This document shows, piece by piece, positions 41,083 to 43,432 of a stretch of 43,432 bases of DNA. Positions within the stretch are counted from its first letter, which is position 1, and the number at the start of each line of letters is the position of its first letter. The notes beneath the pieces were generated by a model. The model saw nothing but the letters and a program-made list of their open reading frames with translations, had not been told where the DNA came from and ran no database searches. The DNA lies in NCBI GenBank assembly GCA_018335585.1, contig JAGXRZ010000002.1:1-43432 (forward strand), read 5' to 3'. The stretch is from Selenomonadales bacterium. Its GTDB lineage: Bacteria; Bacillota; UBA994. A program made the translations under genes and the position numbers.

Positions 41083-41133
41083 CGGTGTCAACCGGAAGTT
41101 AATTATTATAGCAACGCCACTAGGCACTGTCAA
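41063..41133 (-). promoter_or_regulatory. Tandem consensus sigma-A promoters of veg
   Basis: Two promoters with perfect hexamers and 17-bp spacing on the minus strand: proximal TTGACA (41086-41091) and TATAAT (41063-41068), distal TTGACA (41128-41133) and TATAAT (41105-41110). Tandem strong promoters are a known property of B. subtilis veg. Confidence 0.9.
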
Positions 41134-41176
41134 GCAAAATTTCGCGCACTTAAACGGACAGTGATAATGTCACGCC

Positions 41177-42358
41177 CTACGCCTCGAAGTAGCGCGCCAA
41201 AGCGCGACAGAGCGCCTGCGCAGCTTTTTGTTGCGTAGCTTCTTTGGCTAAGAACAGCTCCTCCGCCGGATGCGTAAGAAACCCAATTTCGACGACAACG
41301 GCCGGCACCTCCGGTTGCGTGCGCAGCACGTAGAACGCCGCCTGCTTAACGCCGCGGTCACGCAGTTTCAGTGCGGCGATGAGCTCGTTGTGCACTAGGC
41401 GCGCTAAGTCTCGGCCCTGGGTGTTCTCCGCGGAGTGATAGGTCTCCGTACCGCAGACCTCACTGCGTTCGTGAGCGTTAAAGTGCACGCTCAGAAAGGC
41501 CTCGGCCCCGCCTTGCCGCGCGCGGTTGACGCGCTCCGCCAATGATAGCGATTGGTCATTTGGCCTAATGTCGAGAACTTCCACCTGCAGCTCCCGCAGT
41601 TCTGCCGCTAATCTATCTACCACTTGCCGGGCGAGGTCCTTTTCTAGGTAACCGGCAGGCCCGATTGCGCCGGGCTGCTGTCCGCCGTGCCCCGCGTCAA
41701 GCGCGATGCGGCGCCCTCTGAGTCGATGCGGACTGGCTTCCCACTCGAACTTGACGCCCTGCTCCCCTCTTTTGCTCGCCACGTGGCCACCCCGCACGTC
41801 GACTTTGACCGCGACATGGCCTTCGGGCGTTCGCTCCATAGTTACGGCGCGTAGTGCGGCCGGCCACCCCGTTCCTTCGAGGCAAAGACCTTGCGCTGAG
41901 GGCAACGCGGTAGTGCGTTGGTTCCCGCTCCAACTGAACACGAGGGAGTTGTGCGCAAACTGCAGGCCGAGCAGGCGCCCAAGCGACAGGTTCAGGTGTA
42001 GCGTGCCGTCCACAAAGCGTACACTGCCCAAGAAGGCCTCCGCCAAAGACTCTAGGCACACGTATAACTTCCCCTCGTAGACTAGCGTCTCGCGTGCCAA
42101 TATGACCTTCTCGCCGTTTAGCGCGGCGCCCTTTTCATTTACGGGCACGACGAAGAGATTATTTCGCCATGTCACGACCGCCGGACTGTCGTTCCCTGCC
42201 CACACCGTGTTGCCACCTAGAGCGCGAAAGACCTCGCTCAGCTGTGCGTAGAGCGCACCTTGGTCATACTCAAGCAAAGCATAGTCACTCGGCGGCTGGC
42301 CGTTAACGACTATGGCTGCCCTTGTTGTTTTCACCCCCAAAGCTTTCCCTGACAACAC
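41177..42358 (-). CDS. N-acetylmuramoyl-L-alanine amidase (Amidase_3) with copper-amine-oxidase-like N-domain
   Basis: Zinc amidase that cuts the bond between MurNAc and L-Ala of peptidoglycan. The C-terminal Amidase_3 domain (about 215-393) shows the zinc ligands in LDAGHGG, the Glu in GYLEKDLA, His in SVHFNAH and the catalytic Glu in VVVEIGFLTHP. The N-terminal part (about 10-130; YEGKLYVCLESLAEAF) resembles the copper-amine-oxidase N-domain used as a wall-binding module. The GTG at 42358 has GAGGGGG seven bases upstream. No signal peptide or membrane helix can be seen, and a stop codon three codons upstream of the open frame rules out a longer N-terminus. The protein may be non-classically exported, released at mother-cell lysis, or 5'-truncated. 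Confidence 0.85.
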   Translation of the reverse strand: MLSGKALGVKTTRAAIVVNGQPPSDYALLEYDQGALYAQLSEVFRALGGNTVWAGNDSPAVVTWRNNLFVVPVNEKGAALNGEKVILARETLVYEGKLYVCLESLAEAFLGSVRFVDGTLHLNLSLGRLLGLQFAHNSLVFSWSGNQRTTALPSAQGLCLEGTGWPAALRAVTMERTPEGHVAVKVDVRGGHVASKRGEQGVKFEWEASPHRLRGRRIALDAGHGGQQPGAIGPAGYLEKDLARQVVDRLAAELRELQVEVLDIRPNDQSLSLAERVNRARQGGAEAFLSVHFNAHERSEVCGTETYHSAENTQGRDLARLVHNELIAALKLRDRGVKQAAFYVLRTQPEVPAVVVEIGFLTHPAEELFLAKEATQQKAAQALCRALARYFEA

Positions 42359-42473
42359 AAACACTCCCCCTCATAGCAGTGTATGAACGGGAGTGCGACA
42401 TTGCGCCTGCGGGTGTGCTACTTTGTGAAATGCGTCGTAACCGTCAAGTGGCCGACCTTACCCACACACTACG

Positions 42474-42986
42474 TTAGGGCCTCCATACCCATGATCTATT
42501 GTCACCGACACCCAGTTCATAGGACGTTGCACCACGATTCCAAACTTCCCATACGCTTTCGGTCTCAGTCGTATGCCTCACAGACAGATTGAGTTGCATA
42601 AAGAGAACAGTCGCACTGAAGCCGCTTTCAAACTCATCCATCTCGGACGTTGACTTCTTCTGCCCTGCATGTGGTCCTATTGAGTTCCCTGTCCACGCTG
42701 CATGAGGCGCGGCGGCAAGGGTCTCAATGTAACCAGCGGCTGTAGCGTTGGCATTCAATTGACGGGCATAGAACTTGTTCTCGGTCCCTATGCGGACCCA
42801 CACCCATGTATCTCCATTGTCTTGGTACTGCTCGATGACATACTCTTCGAGGCGGTAATCGTACTGTGTCTGACACGCTCTCTGTCGGAATACCGTATCG
42901 TTCCCTGACACTGGCAGGGTCCATGTGAAGCCCGTACCAGAACCAAGTTGACGCCCACGGGTCACTTCCCCAGCACCGTCCCACAC
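42474..42986 (-). CDS. Hypothetical protein
   Basis: A 170-residue frame without a family I recognise. It is rich in Trp, Tyr, Thr and Asn, with no clear membrane segment or Cys pattern, and looks like a beta-rich, possibly extracellular or phage/transposon cargo protein. The GTG at 42986 lacks a ribosome site. The frame continues open upstream to about 43059 with plausible protein sequence (LTPSAAGQIALAVTLGVWDG), but no ATG, GTG or TTG occurs before a TAG. The gene is therefore likely missing its 5' end or starts at a rare codon. It lies between the amidase gene and the transposon-type ATPase. Confidence 0.4.
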   Translation of the reverse strand: MWDGAGEVTRGRQLGSGTGFTWTLPVSGNDTVFRQRACQTQYDYRLEEYVIEQYQDNGDTWVWVRIGTENKFYARQLNANATAAGYIETLAAAPHAAWTGNSIGPHAGQKKSTSEMDEFESGFSATVLFMQLNLSVRHTTETESVWEVWNRGATSYELGVGDNRSWVWRP

Positions 42987-43105
42987 CCCAAGTGTTACTG
43001 CTAACGCAATTTGTCCCGCAGCAGACGGCGTAAGTTGACCGAGGATTGCCGTGAAGCGTGGCCGAAACTACTGGTTCGGGTGGCCACTGCTAGAGTTAGG
43101 CATAT

Positions 43106-43250
43106 CGGGGGCTTTGCCCCCGAACCCCCAAGGTTTACCGCTTTGGTTTTCCAGAGGGATGAAGAAAGGACGATGCAACGCATCATCCCTCTGCTAAACC
43201 TCCGACGCCGCTCAGGTTGCTCCTCAGCATTGCCCTACCCTGTGTCGGAG
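43106..43250. repeat. Cluster of three hairpins between the ATPase and the hypothetical gene
   Basis: CGGGGGC/GCCCCCG around TTT (43106-43122), CAGAGGGATGA/TCATCCCTCTG (43152-43193, with an inner GATGC/GCATC stem) and CTCCGAC/GTCGGAG (43200-43250). They fill most of the 271-bp gap after the ATPase stop codon. They may be terminators or the end region of the transposon. Confidence 0.5.
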
Positions 43251-43257
43251 TAAAAGC

Positions 43258-43432
43258 CTAAGTTAGTTCTCCTTGTATCACTCGCTTTACCATGTGATCG
43301 TCAATTATACGTTGCCGGTTCTGTGAGGCGTACATTAGGCAATGTGTGCAGAGCTTGTTAATTACCCGTGCCGACCCGCCTGAGAAACGGTAGATTTCAT
43401 CAACGGCGTTCGCGGTAAAGATGTCCCTCGTC
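43258..43432 (-). CDS. AAA ATPase of ExeA/transposon-partner type (C-terminus, cut by window edge)
   Basis: The last 57 residues of a minus-strand frame run to the window edge without a stop. They include IFTANAVDEIYRFSGGSAR, VINKLCTHCLMYAS and RQRIIDDHMVKRVIQGEL. This is the sensor-2-like end of the ExeA-type AAA+ ATPases that accompany DDE transposases (IS21/Tn7/Mu-like helper ATPases) in Clostridia. The rest of the gene and the transposase would lie outside the window to the right. The identification rests on remembered family pattern. Confidence 0.65.
   Translation of the reverse strand, partial: TRDIFTANAVDEIYRFSGGSARVINKLCTHCLMYASQNRQRIIDDHMVKRVIQGELT

Noticed and set aside
41031-41133. 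Longer Veg protein starting at 41133
   Set aside because: That codon lies in the -35 hexamer of the distal promoter, and the extension does not match Veg; the GTG at 41031 gives the family length.
43001-43186. 61-residue minus-strand frame between the hypothetical gene and the ATPase
   Set aside because: It covers the hairpin cluster, has no ribosome site and its composition follows the palindromes.

Overview
The window is a piece of a spore-forming Bacillota (Firmicutes) chromosome, most likely a clostridial-type anaerobe. The backbone follows the conserved order also found in Bacillus subtilis: veg, ispE, spoVG, glmU, prs, pth, mfd, spoVT, mazG, yabO/rqcP, yabP, yabQ, divIC, yabR, spoIIE, tilS, hpt, ftsH, here almost entirely on the minus strand. 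Recognisable spore-development promoters (sigma-H at spoVG, sigma-G-like at spoVT, a Spo0A-type promoter at spoIIE) and an iron-only hydrogenase maturation operon support this. The DNA is GC-rich with many GTG and TTG starts, so several starts given here were moved to the Shine-Dalgarno-supported codon.

Left part (1-12,800, minus strand): a cut-off structured RNA resembling a group II intron, a 7-bp repeat array, hutH, ftsH, hpt, tilS and spoIIE. These are followed by the operon TM1266-type regulator, hydG, hydE and hydF. That operon has its own sigma-A promoter and a riboswitch-like leader ending in an intrinsic terminator.

Middle part (12,800-19,850): an accessory region that interrupts the conserved order, mostly on the plus strand. 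It holds a C5-cytosine methyltransferase with an HNH endonuclease (a probable type II restriction-modification pair), a cupin, and an Msr-type ABC-F protein behind an attenuator-like leader. Decayed genes follow: a half MFS transporter, an internally deleted ABC permease, and an abiE toxin-antitoxin locus whose toxin is broken. The region ends at tRNA-Lys and tRNA-Met. A degenerate copy of the tRNA-Lys 3' end at 15044-15075 suggests a decayed integrative element between it and the tRNA.

Right part (19,985-41,100, mostly minus strand): the core genes for late division and sporulation (divIC, yabQ, yabP, a SpoIID-like lipoprotein, spoVT), ribosome quality control (rqcP), nucleoid (hup), nucleotide clean-up (mazG), secretion folding (prsA-like), transcription-coupled repair (mfd), translation (pth), PRPP and UDP-GlcNAc synthesis (prs, glmU), isoprenoids (ispE) and cyanophycin metabolism (cphB-cphA). 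Veg sits behind two consensus sigma-A promoters. Beyond it are a cell-wall amidase lacking a visible signal peptide, an unknown gene, and the end of a transposon-type AAA ATPase cut by the window edge.

The most unusual signal is a family of intergenic arrays at 262-471, 20465-20653, 26868-26951 and 31141-31357. They are built from degenerate 7-bp words that stay in strict heptad register while the consensus changes from block to block. Three of the four carry the same blocks in the same order.
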